A DNA stretch of 64,000 nt from Spiroplasma cantharicola (GTDB lineage Bacteria > Bacillota_I > Bacilli_A > Mycoplasmatales > Mycoplasmataceae), in contig NZ_CP012622.1 of NCBI RefSeq assembly GCF_001281045.1, positions 310,001-374,000 of the forward strand, read 5' to 3'. How positions within the stretch are numbered: the first letter of the stretch is position 1; each line of letters begins with the position of its first letter. Shown here piece by piece: positions 11,337 through 21,211 of this stretch. The notes under the pieces were generated by a model. That model was not told the DNA's origin, made no database searches, and saw only the letters and a program-made list of their open reading frames with translations. The translations under genes were made by a program, and so were the position numbers.

Positions 11337-11980
11337 TGAGAAGAATATTATCACTTTTATCAAGTATTTCTTTGATTGCTTCGTCTTCAACTTTAGTTGC
11401 TTCATGTACTGAAAATAGTAAAGAATTCAAAACAATTGATTTTGAAAAGCCATCAGAAACTATAAAAGAATTTGAGTCAATTAAATTAAAACTTAAAAAT
11501 AGAAGTAAAATTAATGGTCTTAAAATTGAAAGTTCATCAAATCTTAAGGTTCAACTTAGTGGTAAAAATAATGATGAACTTATTATAATTGCTGGAGCCA
11601 TTAAAAAAGAAAATGACCAAGAAACAAATGAAAAAGAATGAGTTAAAATGAGTGCAAAAAATGCTTATACAGAAGTAATTGAATTTAAAATTACTGCTAA
11701 TTTAGAAGGTTATAAGGCAATTGAAGTTAGTGGTTTAAATAATGAAAATAATCTTCATTTAAAAGCAGGTTTAAAAGAAACAATTGTAATTTTAAATTAT
11801 GAGCAATTAATTAATTTTAAAATCAATTCTGATAGTACTGAATCAATTAATTATATGCAAAATGGAGATAATATAATTGTAAATGCTAAGCAAAACTCTC
11901 AAAGTGGTGCAAGTCTAAAACTTATATTATCTGCTGATAATTCTAAGGTTGCATTGGAAATTAATATTGAAGTTATTTAA
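11336..11980 (+). CDS. Lipoprotein of unknown function, coupled to the symporter
   Basis: The 214-residue protein starts with a signal peptide ending in a lipobox (LVASC, Cys24), so it should be lipid-anchored on the outer face of the membrane. The mature part is Ser/Asn/Lys-rich, with alternating hydrophobic stretches that suggest beta-sheet; the two halves (about 30-100 and 110-214) look loosely alike. The start overlaps the symporter stop (TAATG), so the two are translationally coupled. This suggests a surface partner of the transporter, though no substrate-binding motif was recognised. Confidence 0.85.
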
Positions 11981-11981
11981 A

Positions 11982-12012
11982 AAAATAATTGTTAAATCAA
12001 TTATTTTTTTTA
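11982..12012 (+). terminator. Terminator after the symporter-lipoprotein unit
   Basis: A 10-bp stem AAAATAATTG/CAATTATTTT with loop TTAAAT is followed by a T-run. Confidence 0.85.
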
Positions 12013-12049
12013 TTTTTATGTCGATATTAATAGTGGGAGGAATGTTGAT

Positions 12050-12355
12050 ATGAATAATGTAACTATTATTGGCCAAATGGAAGGTGAACCTCAAGTTGTT
12101 TTTGATTCCAAAGATGGTCAAAAAAAATTATATAAATTTGTTTTAAAAGTACCAAGAAATTATAAAACTAAAACTGGTGAAACAATTGCTGACTTTATTA
12201 ATGTTAAAGTTTGATCTAATATTTTAGGAGAAGAATATGAATATTTTGATCAATCTTATATTGGTGTTGAAGGAAGAATTGTATCTTTTGGAAATGTTGA
12301 AAATAATAAATATGGAAATGAATTAGTTGCAAATAAAATTTTTCAATTAAGCTAA
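12050..12355 (+). CDS. ssb: Short single-stranded DNA-binding protein (SSB-like OB fold)
   Basis: The 101-residue protein begins MNNVTIIGQMEGEPQ and carries the FVLKVPRNYKT and FINVKVWSN strands typical of the SSB OB fold. It stops immediately after the core: the flexible linker and acidic protein-docking tip of a replication SSB are missing. Its size and the adjacent dprA recall SsbB, the transformation-associated SSB. SD GGGAGG lies nine bases before the ATG. A full-length replicative SSB, if present, would be elsewhere in the genome. Confidence 0.85.
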
Positions 12356-13111
12356 GTGGAAAATGTACTATTATATTTTTCAATAAAATATAGCGGTGAT
12401 TGAGATCAAATTTATAATGCTTTAGATACAAAAGAAAAAATTACTCATAAAGATTTGGATGAAATTTCAAACAAGGTTGATTGTAATTTTATAACTATTT
12501 TAAACCCATTATATCCAAACTACTTAAAAAATACTCATAAACCACCATTTGTAATATTTTATAAGGGTGACTTGTCTCTTATTTCTAACCACAATAAAAC
12601 TATTGCATTAGTTGGTGGAGACGAGGTAAATGAGTATGGAATTAAAAGTACTCAAACTTTTATGAAGGAATTAAATGAAGAGGGTACAGTATTTTCTACA
12701 ATTGAAAATATTGGTGTAAACAATGAAGTATTGGATAATGGGTTAAAAAATAATTACAAACTAATTAAAATAGTTGAAGAAAGTATGAAAGATTATCTTA
12801 AAAAAACACTTGATATACCAGAAAGAAAAAATTTATTGGCAATTACAGAAATATATGAATCAAATAACAATATTGTTAATCTTATGGGAGATTATGCAAA
12901 TAGAATGTTATGTGGCATTTCAAAGGCAATCTTATTTATTCAATTTAAAGAACGAGATATAATAAAAAAACTATTCTCTTTTTCAATAAATGAAGGTAAA
13001 GAAGTCTTTGCAGTTCCTGATAGCATCTATTCAAAAAATGCTACAAATAAATTAATTAAAGATGGTGCAAAGTTAGTAGAAAATGCAAAAGATATATTAA
13101 ATCAGATTTAA
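12356..13111 (+). CDS. dprA: DprA/Smf-like protein, degenerate
   Basis: DprA protects incoming single-stranded DNA and loads RecA in transformation. The 251-residue product has the family's entry segment (LNPLYPNYLKNTHKPPFVIFYKGDL in two halves, about 43-67) and the C-terminal nucleotide-fold strands (EGKEVFAVPDSIYS). The usual motifs are altered: the GxRxxSxYG position reads GGDEVNEYG, the GiDxxAHxxAL segment is not recognisable, and the FPxRNRiiaxLS box reads IPERKNLLAITEI. The translation start is GTG directly after the ssb stop, with no clear SD, so it is coupled to ssb. It may be a non-functional relic or one retaining only a structural role. Confidence 0.75.
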
Positions 13112-13114
13112 TAA

Positions 13115-13123
13115 TGATATAAT
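13115..13123 (+). promoter_or_regulatory. Extended -10 promoter of the structured RNA
   Basis: TGATATAAT is a perfect extended -10 (TGnTATAAT), standing four bases after the dprA stop codon. Initiation about seven bases downstream would put the RNA start near 13130. No strong -35 was seen. Confidence 0.6.
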
Positions 13124-13128
13124 GTTTT

Positions 13129-13259
13129 TGTGATAGAAATATCACACTTGTAAGGCTAACGCCTAAAAAACTAAGTATAAATTAACTAATCATTTTATTC
13201 CCGACACACAAATGATAAAAGTTATTTAATTCAAAGAGAGATTTATCTCTCTTTTTTTT
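13129..13259 (+). ncRNA. Structured small RNA or attenuator leader, unknown family
   Basis: No reading frame covers this segment, but it folds compactly. Stem 1 is TGTGATA/TATCACA closed by a GAAA tetraloop (13129-13146). Stem 2 is AGGC/GCCT with a UAAC tetraloop (13153-13164) inside an outer ACTT/AAGT helix. Stem 3 pairs TAACT with AGTTA and ATCATTT with AAATGAT, leaving a 14-base loop TATTCCCGACACAC (13196-13209). A strong terminator, AAAGAGAGAT/ATCTCTCTTT plus an eight-T run, closes it. With its promoter just upstream, this is either an independent RNA of about 130 nt or a cis-acting leader of the ABC exporter. It does not match the SRP RNA, tmRNA or RNase P layouts I know; M. capricolum MCS4 RNA is of similar reported size, but I cannot compare the sequences. 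Confidence 0.65.
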
Positions 13260-13298
13260 GCTTTTTAATGTATAATTTTTAAGAAAAAGGTGAAAAAA

Positions 13299-15170
13299 AT
13301 GTCAAATAATAACATAATTGAAGAAGTAAGTTCAGAAAAAAAAGCAAAAAAGTCGAATAATAAAGAATTTAAAAAGAAAAAGAGTGGTAAAGCTTTCTTT
13401 GCTATTATTTTTCATTATTTAAAAAGACATCCATTAGTTGGTATATTTTTGGTTATACTAACATTTGCATCTTCTCTTGCAGGAGTTTTAAGTCCCAAAA
13501 TTATTCAAAATATTATGTTGATATTAGTTTCAAAAAGTACTGAAAATGAAATTACAACTACACCTCTATTTGGGTTTAATTTGACTTGACAAGATTGAAT
13601 TTATGTACAACTTGGATTATTTGGGTCATTGGCAATATTTACTTTTGCTTCAAATTATCTTGCAGGAATAATGGGTAAAAATGTGGAAATTGAACTAAGA
13701 AATAAAACATTAGAAAAACTAGTAAAACAAGATATGAGTTATTATTCTGATAAAAAAATTGGAGAAATACTAACAAAAATTGTTTCAGATACTCAAATTA
13801 TTGGAGATCAAGCACAACAAATACCAGTAACAATGTTAAATGCATCATTTACATTTTTTGGAGCATTAATTATGATGTTTACAATTGATACTTATTTAAC
13901 AGTGGTAGTAATAATAACAATGATCGTAATTGTAACATCAATATTTTCAAGTTTTGGAATTGTTAAAAAAGCAGCTTTCAAGACAAGAGATTCTATTACA
14001 TCAATTAATGGTGATGTAACAGATAGAATAGCAACTGTTAGATTAATTAAAGCATCAGGAACAGAAAATTATGAAACAGAAAGATTTAAAGAAATTCATA
14101 AAGATTACTTTAAAAAATCAAGTAGTTTAATTAAGTTGCAATCAACAATTGTAACTATTTTAGTAGCAGGAATAAGTTCAATTCAAATGATAATAGTTAT
14201 TGCTGCAGCAATAAAATGACATGATGAACCAGCAACAATTTCTGTTGTTTTAACAGCATTTATTTCATCAGTTGGAACAATGGTTGGACCAATTATGCAA
14301 GTTGCAAGATTACAAATTGGATTAATCCAAGCTTCAACTTCAGCTGTAAGAATTGATGAAATTCTTACTTCAAAATCAAGAATCGATCCTCATTATAATC
14401 CTGAAGAGGGAATTAGAATTGAAAATATTGATAAAGCAATTATCTTTAAAGATGTAGAGTTTAGATATCCAGAAAAACCCGAAAAAATTATTATTCCAAA
14501 ATTTTCATTTACATTTGAACATGGTAAATCTTATGCATTTGTAGGTGAAACTGGAGCAGGTAAATCAACAATAGCGAAACTATTGTTAAGATTTTATGAT
14601 CCTTTTAAAGGTAAAATTTTAATAAATGGAACTAATGATTTAAGAGATGTTAATTTAGCAAGTTATTTAGATAAAGTTGGTTATGTAGAACAAGAACCTC
14701 AAATTTTATTTGGAGATGTTCTAGATAATATCAAATATGGTCGATTTAATGCCACTGATGAAGAAGCTATTGAAGCTGCTAAGTTAGCTGAATTGCATGA
14801 CTTAGTAATGACTTGACCAGAAGGATACAAAACTATTCTTGGAGAACGTGGATTCATGTTATCTGGTGGTCAAAAACAAAGATTAGTAATTGCAAGAATG
14901 TTCTTAAAAGATCCTCAGTTATTAATTTTAGATGAAGCAACAAGTGCTTTAGATAATATTGTTGAAAAAGAAATACAATCTAAATTAGATACATTAATGA
15001 AGGGTAGAACAACTGTTACTATTGCACATAGATTAAGTACAATAAAAAATGTTGATACAATTATAGTATTGGCCCCTGAAAAAGGTATTGCTCAAGTTGG
15101 TAGTTTTAGTGAGTTAAAAAATAAAGCAGGTCACTTTAAAAATCTATACGATGCAGGATTGATGGGTTAA
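13299..15170 (+). CDS. ABC exporter (fused membrane and ATPase domains)
   Basis: This is a type IV ABC half-transporter of 623 residues that should work as a homo- or heterodimer. A Lys-rich N-terminal stretch precedes six membrane helices (about 45-350). The ATPase domain has Walker [10 protein letters not shown] (about 415-423), the LSGGQKQR signature (about 521-528), Walker [13 protein letters not shown] (about 540-551) and the H-loop AHRLS near 575. The start ATG has AAAGGTG upstream; GTG at 13290 is in frame but is part of that SD. It is clearly paralogous to the exporter at the right end of the window (both share an SYYSDKKIG segment). Substrate is unknown. Confidence 0.93.
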
Positions 15171-15181
15171 TTATAAATATT

Positions 15182-15209
15182 AAAACCTCTTACTAAGTAA
15201 GAGGTTTTT
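15182..15209. terminator. Terminator after the ABC exporter
   Basis: A 12-bp stem AAAACCTCTTAC/GTAAGAGGTTTT with loop TAA is followed by T residues. Its symmetry would also let it end transcripts from the minus-strand remnant. Confidence 0.9.
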
Positions 15210-15221
15210 AAATATTTAAAT

Positions 15222-15455
15222 CTATGATAAAGGATTAACTGTAATTCATTCAATTATTAAATTAATTTTATTTTTAGTCTTTGATTCTAAAACTTTTTGA
15301 ACACTTTCACTTTGAATAGTTTCTTTATATTCTTCAATAAGTTCTGTTGGTTCTTCTTTTGTCGTAAATCATAATACCTTAATACTATAACCAAAAGCTC
15401 ATGTATCTTCAATAATGGTCTCTTGATATTTTATTCCTTTTATTAATAAAATATT
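15222..15455 (-). pseudogene. Minus-strand gene remnant, about 77 codons, no start
   Basis: On the minus strand a 77-codon frame ends at TAG (15222-15224). It uses TGA as Trp three times and has the normal amino acid mixture of genes here (for example WAFGYSIKVLWF and a KEEPTELIEEYKETIQ stretch). No ATG or SD is present, and the frame meets a stop at 15456-15458 in very AT-rich DNA. It is best explained as the C-terminal end of a decayed gene. I do not recognise the family. Confidence 0.5.
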
Positions 15456-15553
15456 TTAATAAAATAAAAATTTTTTTTTATTTTATTAACAATGAAAAAG
15501 TAGCTTAAATGTATTATACTTAAAAAGTCTAAATTTTAATGGAAGGAATAATT

Positions 15554-17167
15554 ATGATAGCAAAAGAACAAATAAATGAAAAAACATCGAATATAGATGA
15601 AAATATCCCGTTAATTGAGATTAGCAATATTACAAAAACTTATAAGCATAAAAATGCATTAGACGACGTTAGTTTAGTAATAAATCCAGGAGATAGAATT
15701 GGAATTATTGGACCAAATGGTGGGGGAAAATCAACTTTGAGTGAAATACTTGGAGGAATTAGAAAACCAACCTCAGGTAAAATAAAAAGACAAGAAAATA
15801 TGACAATTGGATTACAATTCCAAGAATCAAAGTACCCAATTGGAATAACAGTTTTGGATATGATTAAGTATTATTTAGAAACATTTAACATACCAATGAA
15901 TGAAGGAAAACTAATTGAAATATTAAGAAAGTTTCAAATTGAAAATTATAAAAATAAATTTCTAGAAGGTTTAAGTGGTGGTCAACAACAAAGAGTAAAT
16001 ATTCTTTTAAGTTTAATTCACAATCCTGATTTAGTTATTTTTGATGAAATTTCAACAGGATTAGATATTGAAGTTAGAAGTGAAATTTTTGATGTAATTA
16101 AAGAAAATGTTGTAAGCAAAAATAAAGCAATGATTTTGGTAACACATATGATGAGTGAAATTGAAGAACTTTGTGATAAGTATATTTATATTCACAATGG
16201 AAAAATTAGAGAGCAAGGTCTTGTTAAAGATTTAGTAAAAAAACATGGATCAGTTCATAATTTTACTTGAAAAAAATTTAAAGAAGAAAAGGCAGCTGAT
16301 TTAAAAAAAGACATTGAAAAAGCTGATAAAGAAAATAAAAATAAATTAGATAGAATCATAAATAGTGAAAAAAATAAAGGAAAAAATATTCCTTTAATAA
16401 AACTTTTAATGAAATATTATGCAAAAGGTTTTGCAGTACCATTTTTCTTATTTTTCTTCCCATTAATTCTTCTATTCTTAGAAGGATTTGTATTCAAATC
16501 AATGGAAATGCCTGGAGCTGCAGGAAGTGGAAAACCGGGGGCCTTATTACATAATTTAATAGGTTCATTAGCAATAATGCAAATAATTTCTGTGGGTGTT
16601 TTTATAATTCCACAAACAATTTTAGAATTTAAAAATAGTGTTCTTATGAAAAGAATTGGAGCAACAAATATAAAACCAATATTCTTTATATTAACTGTTG
16701 TGGCTATGGGAATTATTTTTATGCTTATGGGATTCTTTTGAACTTTATTATGAGCTGGAATAATGTTTGGTGGAGAATTTGGTTGAGCAAATGTTGCATT
16801 ACCAGTACAGTTTGGTGAATCAATACCTTTCTTATTATTGACATTGGTTCAAGCTGTTTCAATGGGAATGTTATTAGCAAGTATTTTTAAATCAACAACA
16901 ACTTATATTGCAGTTTCAAATATTTTATATATGCCAATAGCATTTTTAGGTGGATCTTTCTTACCAATTGATTTAATCATGAATAGTCCAGTTCTAAAAT
17001 ATGCTACCTATTTAAATATATTTAAATATTGCATGGAACCATTCTCGAATGCATGAGCTGGAAGATTTATATTTGATTTAGAAACTGGAATTTATTTAGC
17101 GGTTTCTATAGCAATGATAAGTGCCTTTACAGTAACAGCCTCATTTAAATTAAAATGAGAATCTTAA
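15554..17167 (+). CDS. ABC-2 type transporter, ATPase and permease in one chain
   Basis: The 537-residue protein joins an N-terminal ABC ATPase (about 10-235; Walker A GPNGGGKST near 53, signature LSGGQQQR, Walker B DLVIFDEISTGLD, H-loop LVTHMM) through a Lys-rich linker to a C-terminal ABC-2 permease with about six membrane helices (about 295-535). In most bacteria the two parts are separate genes. The frame is open through several TGA Trp codons at the junction, so this is a real fusion. ATG 15554 is chosen because GGAAGGA lies six bases before it; ATG 15539 lies upstream of that SD. Candidate -10 is TATACT (15515-15520). Substrate is unknown (lipid, drug or polysaccharide export are options for the family). 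Confidence 0.88.
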
Positions 17168-17178
17168 AAAATATTTTT

Positions 17179-17211
17179 ATGCACAATTTTATATTGTGCA
17201 TTTTATTTTTT
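17179..17211 (+). terminator. Terminator after the ABC-2 transporter
   Basis: A 9-bp stem ATGCACAAT/ATTGTGCAT with loop TTTAT is followed by a T-rich run. Confidence 0.85.
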
Positions 17212-17238
17212 AAGGCTTTTTTTTGTTATAATTAAGCA

Positions 17239-18558
17239 ATGGAAAAAATAGTTAACATTATTGGTGCTGGTTTAGCTGGTTGTGAAGCTGCTTACCAATT
17301 GGCAAAAAGAAATATCAAAGTTAAATTATATGAAAAAAAGACTTTAAAAAGAAACCCAGTCCAAAAATTGGATTATTTTGCTGAGTTAGTTTGTTCAAAT
17401 ACTTTAAGATCAAGTGATTTAAAAAATGCAGTAGGTACTTTAAAAGAAGAAATGAGAATGTTTGACTCATTAATAATTAAAGCTGCTGAATTTGCTCAAA
17501 TACCAGCAGGAGGAAGTCTTGCAGTCGATCGAGAATTATTCTCTAAATATATTACTAATGAAATGAAAACAAATAAGTATATTGAAGTTATTGAACAGGA
17601 ATTTCAAAAAATAGATAAAAATCAAATAACTTTAATTGCTTCAGGACCTTTAACTAGTAAAACATTACAGTTAGAAATATCAAAATTAATTGGACAAGAT
17701 TATTTTTATTTCTTTGATGCTGTTGCTCCAATTATTACAAAAGATTCAATAAATATGAATATTGCATTTAGAAAAAATCGCTATGAAAAAGGAGAAACTC
17801 AAGATTATATCAATTGTCCAATGAATAAAGAGCAGTATGAATTATTTCACAAAGAACTTGTAGCAGCTCAATTAGCTCCAGTTCACTTAGAATCAGAGCA
17901 AAATTTAAAGTATTTTGAGGGTTGTATGCCACTAGAAGTAATGGCAAAAAGAGGATTTGACACTTTAACTTTTGGTCCATTAAAACCAGCTGGTTTGAGA
18001 AATTTAGATGGAACAAATAATTTTGCTGTAGTTCAATTAAGACAAGATAATGCAGCCGATAATCTTTATAACTTTGTAGGTTTTCAAACTAATTTAACAT
18101 GACCTGAACAAAAAAGAGTATTTAGACTAATACCAGGGTTAGAAAAAGCTAATTTTGTAAGATATGGTGTTATGCACCAAAATAATTTTATTAATTCACC
18201 AACTGTTTTGAATGAATTTAATCAATTAAAATCGAATCACAATATCTTTTTTGCAGGCCAAATTACAGGTGTAGAAGGTTATGTTGAATCAACATCTTCA
18301 GGTATTATAGCTGCTATTAATATTGCAAGATTAATAAATCAAAAAGAACTTAAAAAATTTCCAATTGATACTGTTATGGGTGGTTTGCAAAATTACATTA
18401 TTGCCACTAGTTCAAAAAATTTTCAACCAATGAAAGCAAATTGAAGTATTGTTGAAAATTTAGAAATTAAGTCTAAAATTAAAAAAGAAGAGAAAAAAGA
18501 TATGTATTCAAATAGAGCTTTAAATTCAATGAAGCAATTTATTAAAACATTAGTATAA
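17239..18558 (+). CDS. trmFO: tRNA (uracil-54-C5)-methyltransferase TrmFO, folate/FAD-dependent
   Basis: TrmFO makes ribothymidine 54 in the T-loop of tRNAs using methylenetetrahydrofolate and FADH2. The 439-residue length is normal. The N-terminal FAD site reads [12 protein letters not shown] (7-18); the two cysteines implicated in catalysis appear at Cys52 (LVCSNTLRS) and Cys229 (FEGCMPLE), and the C-terminal FAD contacts appear in [14 protein letters not shown]. In Bacillus this gene sits with dprA and topA; here dprA is about 4 kb upstream with two transporters between, and topA is not in the window. Confidence 0.96.
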
Positions 18559-18574
18559 ATAACGAAAGGTTAAT

Positions 18575-20170
18575 ATGAGAGAAATCGATAAGCAAAGTAT
18601 TTTTTGATATGGTTTACATAACTTAGTTCATGAAAATGCACAACTTAAATACTATATTACAACTCAAAAAGAACTGATTTATAATTTGTATCCAGTAGTT
18701 TATTTAGGAGTTATTCAATATTCTTTATATCGAGGAATAGTTTTAACAGAAATTCCATTAGAAGAGAATAATTCATATACAGAATATATTCTAGAAAGAT
18801 ATGAAGAAATTTATAAAATTAGATATAGATTTGTAAAAGATAAACCAAAAAAAGCAAATTTAAAGGACAAAGAAACATATGAATTATGTTGAGATATAAT
18901 TTCCAATCTATTATTACCCTATATTAATGAATATTGTTTTAGAACATATGATATGTGAAAAAACTTATCTCAAGCGTATATTAGAGAATTAGTAATTAAC
19001 TATGAGTATGATATTAACTATGAATCAGATGATGGAAAAATTAAAGCTTCGACAATGTATCCTTTTGTTTTTACTTTAAGTTTAATTGGAGTTCAAGAAA
19101 AACAAGGTTTATATCAAAGAATTGAAAAATGTTATCAAAAAGATGTACTGATAAGAAAATTTAATTCTGGAAGAGAATGAAGAGAAAAAGAGTTAGATTA
19201 TTTAAATGAAACATATGAATTAATTCAAAATGATGAAGAGTGATTATTATTCTTAAGTAATTTTTCATCATCAAAATGAGATAATTTTGATTTAAAAGAA
19301 CGTTTTAAGGCTCTTTTTCAATTAACTAAATTAACAACTATTCTTATGAAAGAAGAAATTAGTGCTGTAACTATGCTTGATGATGGTGAAGAGCTATATG
19401 ATCAAATTAAAAACTATCTTCCCTTATTTATATTTGATGATAAATATATTAATGAAAAGGGAGAATTAAAAACAGAATTAAAGAAATCAAATGTCAAAAT
19501 TTTATCACCATTTGCAAATCAAAATATTAATATAGAAGTTTTAATTCCTTATATTGAATCAAAAGGAGAAAGATTTATTTCATATAATCCTGAAACTCTT
19601 TTCAGAACATCAGAAATAATTTATACTGTACTTGCAAAATTAAGATTAATTTTATTAGTTCATGAATATTTACCTAATTTAATTGATTCAAGAATTATGC
19701 CTAAAAAAAAGTTATATGTTGATGTATTAAATCTTTTTGAAGAAGTAAAAGAAGATAAATTTAAAAGGAAATTAGATGTAGAAAATTTATTAGAATTTGA
19801 TTTTTTAATTTCTGAAGATGATATTAATGAAGTATTGGAGTTAAAATATACTAAATTAGAGGATTTCTATAATAAAAAATGTTTCTATAAAATTGGTAAA
19901 ATCATTAGTTTATTGCTTGGTGTTGAAAATACAACAGCATCAAAAATGAATTATGATTTGTTTGAACTATTTAAAAATATTCTTATTTTAATGGGTCCTC
20001 ATCCTTTGGATCATACAGTTCAAACACAAATATTAGTAAAAAAACTTTATTCAAAATTTGAAAAAATGTGTAAAGAATATGAAAAATTACTAAGTGAAGA
20101 TTTTGAAAAATCTAAAATGTATATTTCAAATTTGGAGCTCCCTTTAAAATTATTAAGATGAAAAACCTAA
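18575..20170 (+). CDS. Hypothetical protein, 531 residues
   Basis: I do not recognise this protein. It is a soluble-looking, mostly helical, Tyr/Leu/Lys/Glu-rich protein with no signal peptide or membrane segment, read across many TGA Trp codons. It starts 16 bases after trmFO behind CGAAAGG and probably shares its transcript. Its last residues (LELPLKLLRWKT) are echoed in frame by a second short stretch (LELPLNLL) about 70 bases beyond the stop, just before the lipoprotein genes, suggesting a duplicated gene end. Confidence 0.8.
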
Positions 20171-20287
20171 ATTAATTAAAAAAATATAATAACTTTTATA
20201 TTATGTTTGGAACTTCCATTAAACTTATTATATAAAATGTTAGTTATTTTATATATAATATTTTTGAAAAGGACAAAGGAAAATATA

Positions 20288-21151
20288 ATGAGAAAATTAT
20301 TAACAATTTTAGGAGCTGTTAGCTTAGTGGCTACATCAAGTTCTAGTGTAATAGCATGTAACAATCCAGTACCACCACCTCCTGTTGAGAAAGTGGATTT
20401 AACAGATGAATTATTAAAAGAGTTTGTTAAGGAAAATAATGAATTTAGCTATGAAGGACCTTTTGTATTTGAAGAAGGGTACTTATTTAGCGATAAAAGT
20501 ATTAGCACATACTGAATTTTAGGAACTTTAGCTTTAACAAAATTTTATGATTCAATTAATGAAAATTTTAATTATGATGGTTTTTCATTCATTGGAGGTA
20601 GCGCAGAAATTGTTGATAAAACAATTGAGAGCATTAAAAATAATGTAAAATATACATTTAAAGTAGGTTTTTCTTATAGAAGTAATAATAAATTTAACCA
20701 AGAACAAAATGATAAATTATTTTTTAATTTTACTTTTATTCAAACAAAAAAATATGACAATCTTGAATATTTAAATAAATTTTTCAACTTTGTAATAAAT
20801 CAAGATTTTTATGAAAATAATAGAGGTATGAGTACTTCAAAAAATAAAAAAATTGATATATTTCAGACAATTAGAGTTCGACTAACATCAAAAGCATTAG
20901 AAGAAATTGCTGACAAAACAAAAAAAATTGAAAAGTTAGAGGAAGAATTTATTAATGGTTTTAAAAATGATGAAGGAACTCAATCAAAATCATTTTTGAA
21001 CTCAGTAAAAATTAATATTAAAGATTTTGATAAGTCTGAACTTGACGAATATAGAGATACCTATAACCTAGATTTAAAAATTGCATTGAAAGATAATATA
21101 AGTATATTTATAAATAAGAAATTAAATATAATTTTATCTAAAAAAGGTTAA
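20288..21151 (+). CDS. Lipoprotein, first copy of a tandem pair
   Basis: The 287-residue protein begins with a signal peptide ending at lipobox Cys24 (SVIAC), followed by a short Pro-rich stretch (NNPVPPPPVEK). The remainder is charged, without recognised domains. The start ATG has AAAGGA at 20274-20279; the frame extends further upstream, but the signal peptide fixes this start. The second copy follows 60 bases later with a nearly identical first 50 codons. Likely an outer-surface protein of unknown role. Confidence 0.88.
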
Positions 21152-21211
21152 ATGAAAATTGGAAAATAATTATCAGAAATTGAAATAAATAGTATAGAAA
21201 AGGAAAATATA

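Noticed and set aside
13151-13178. Resemblance of GCCTAAAAAACTAAG to the tail of a preQ1-I riboswitch
   Set aside because: The preceding hairpin loop is only four bases (TAAC) and cannot form the pseudoknot with CUA; the downstream gene is not a queuosine gene.
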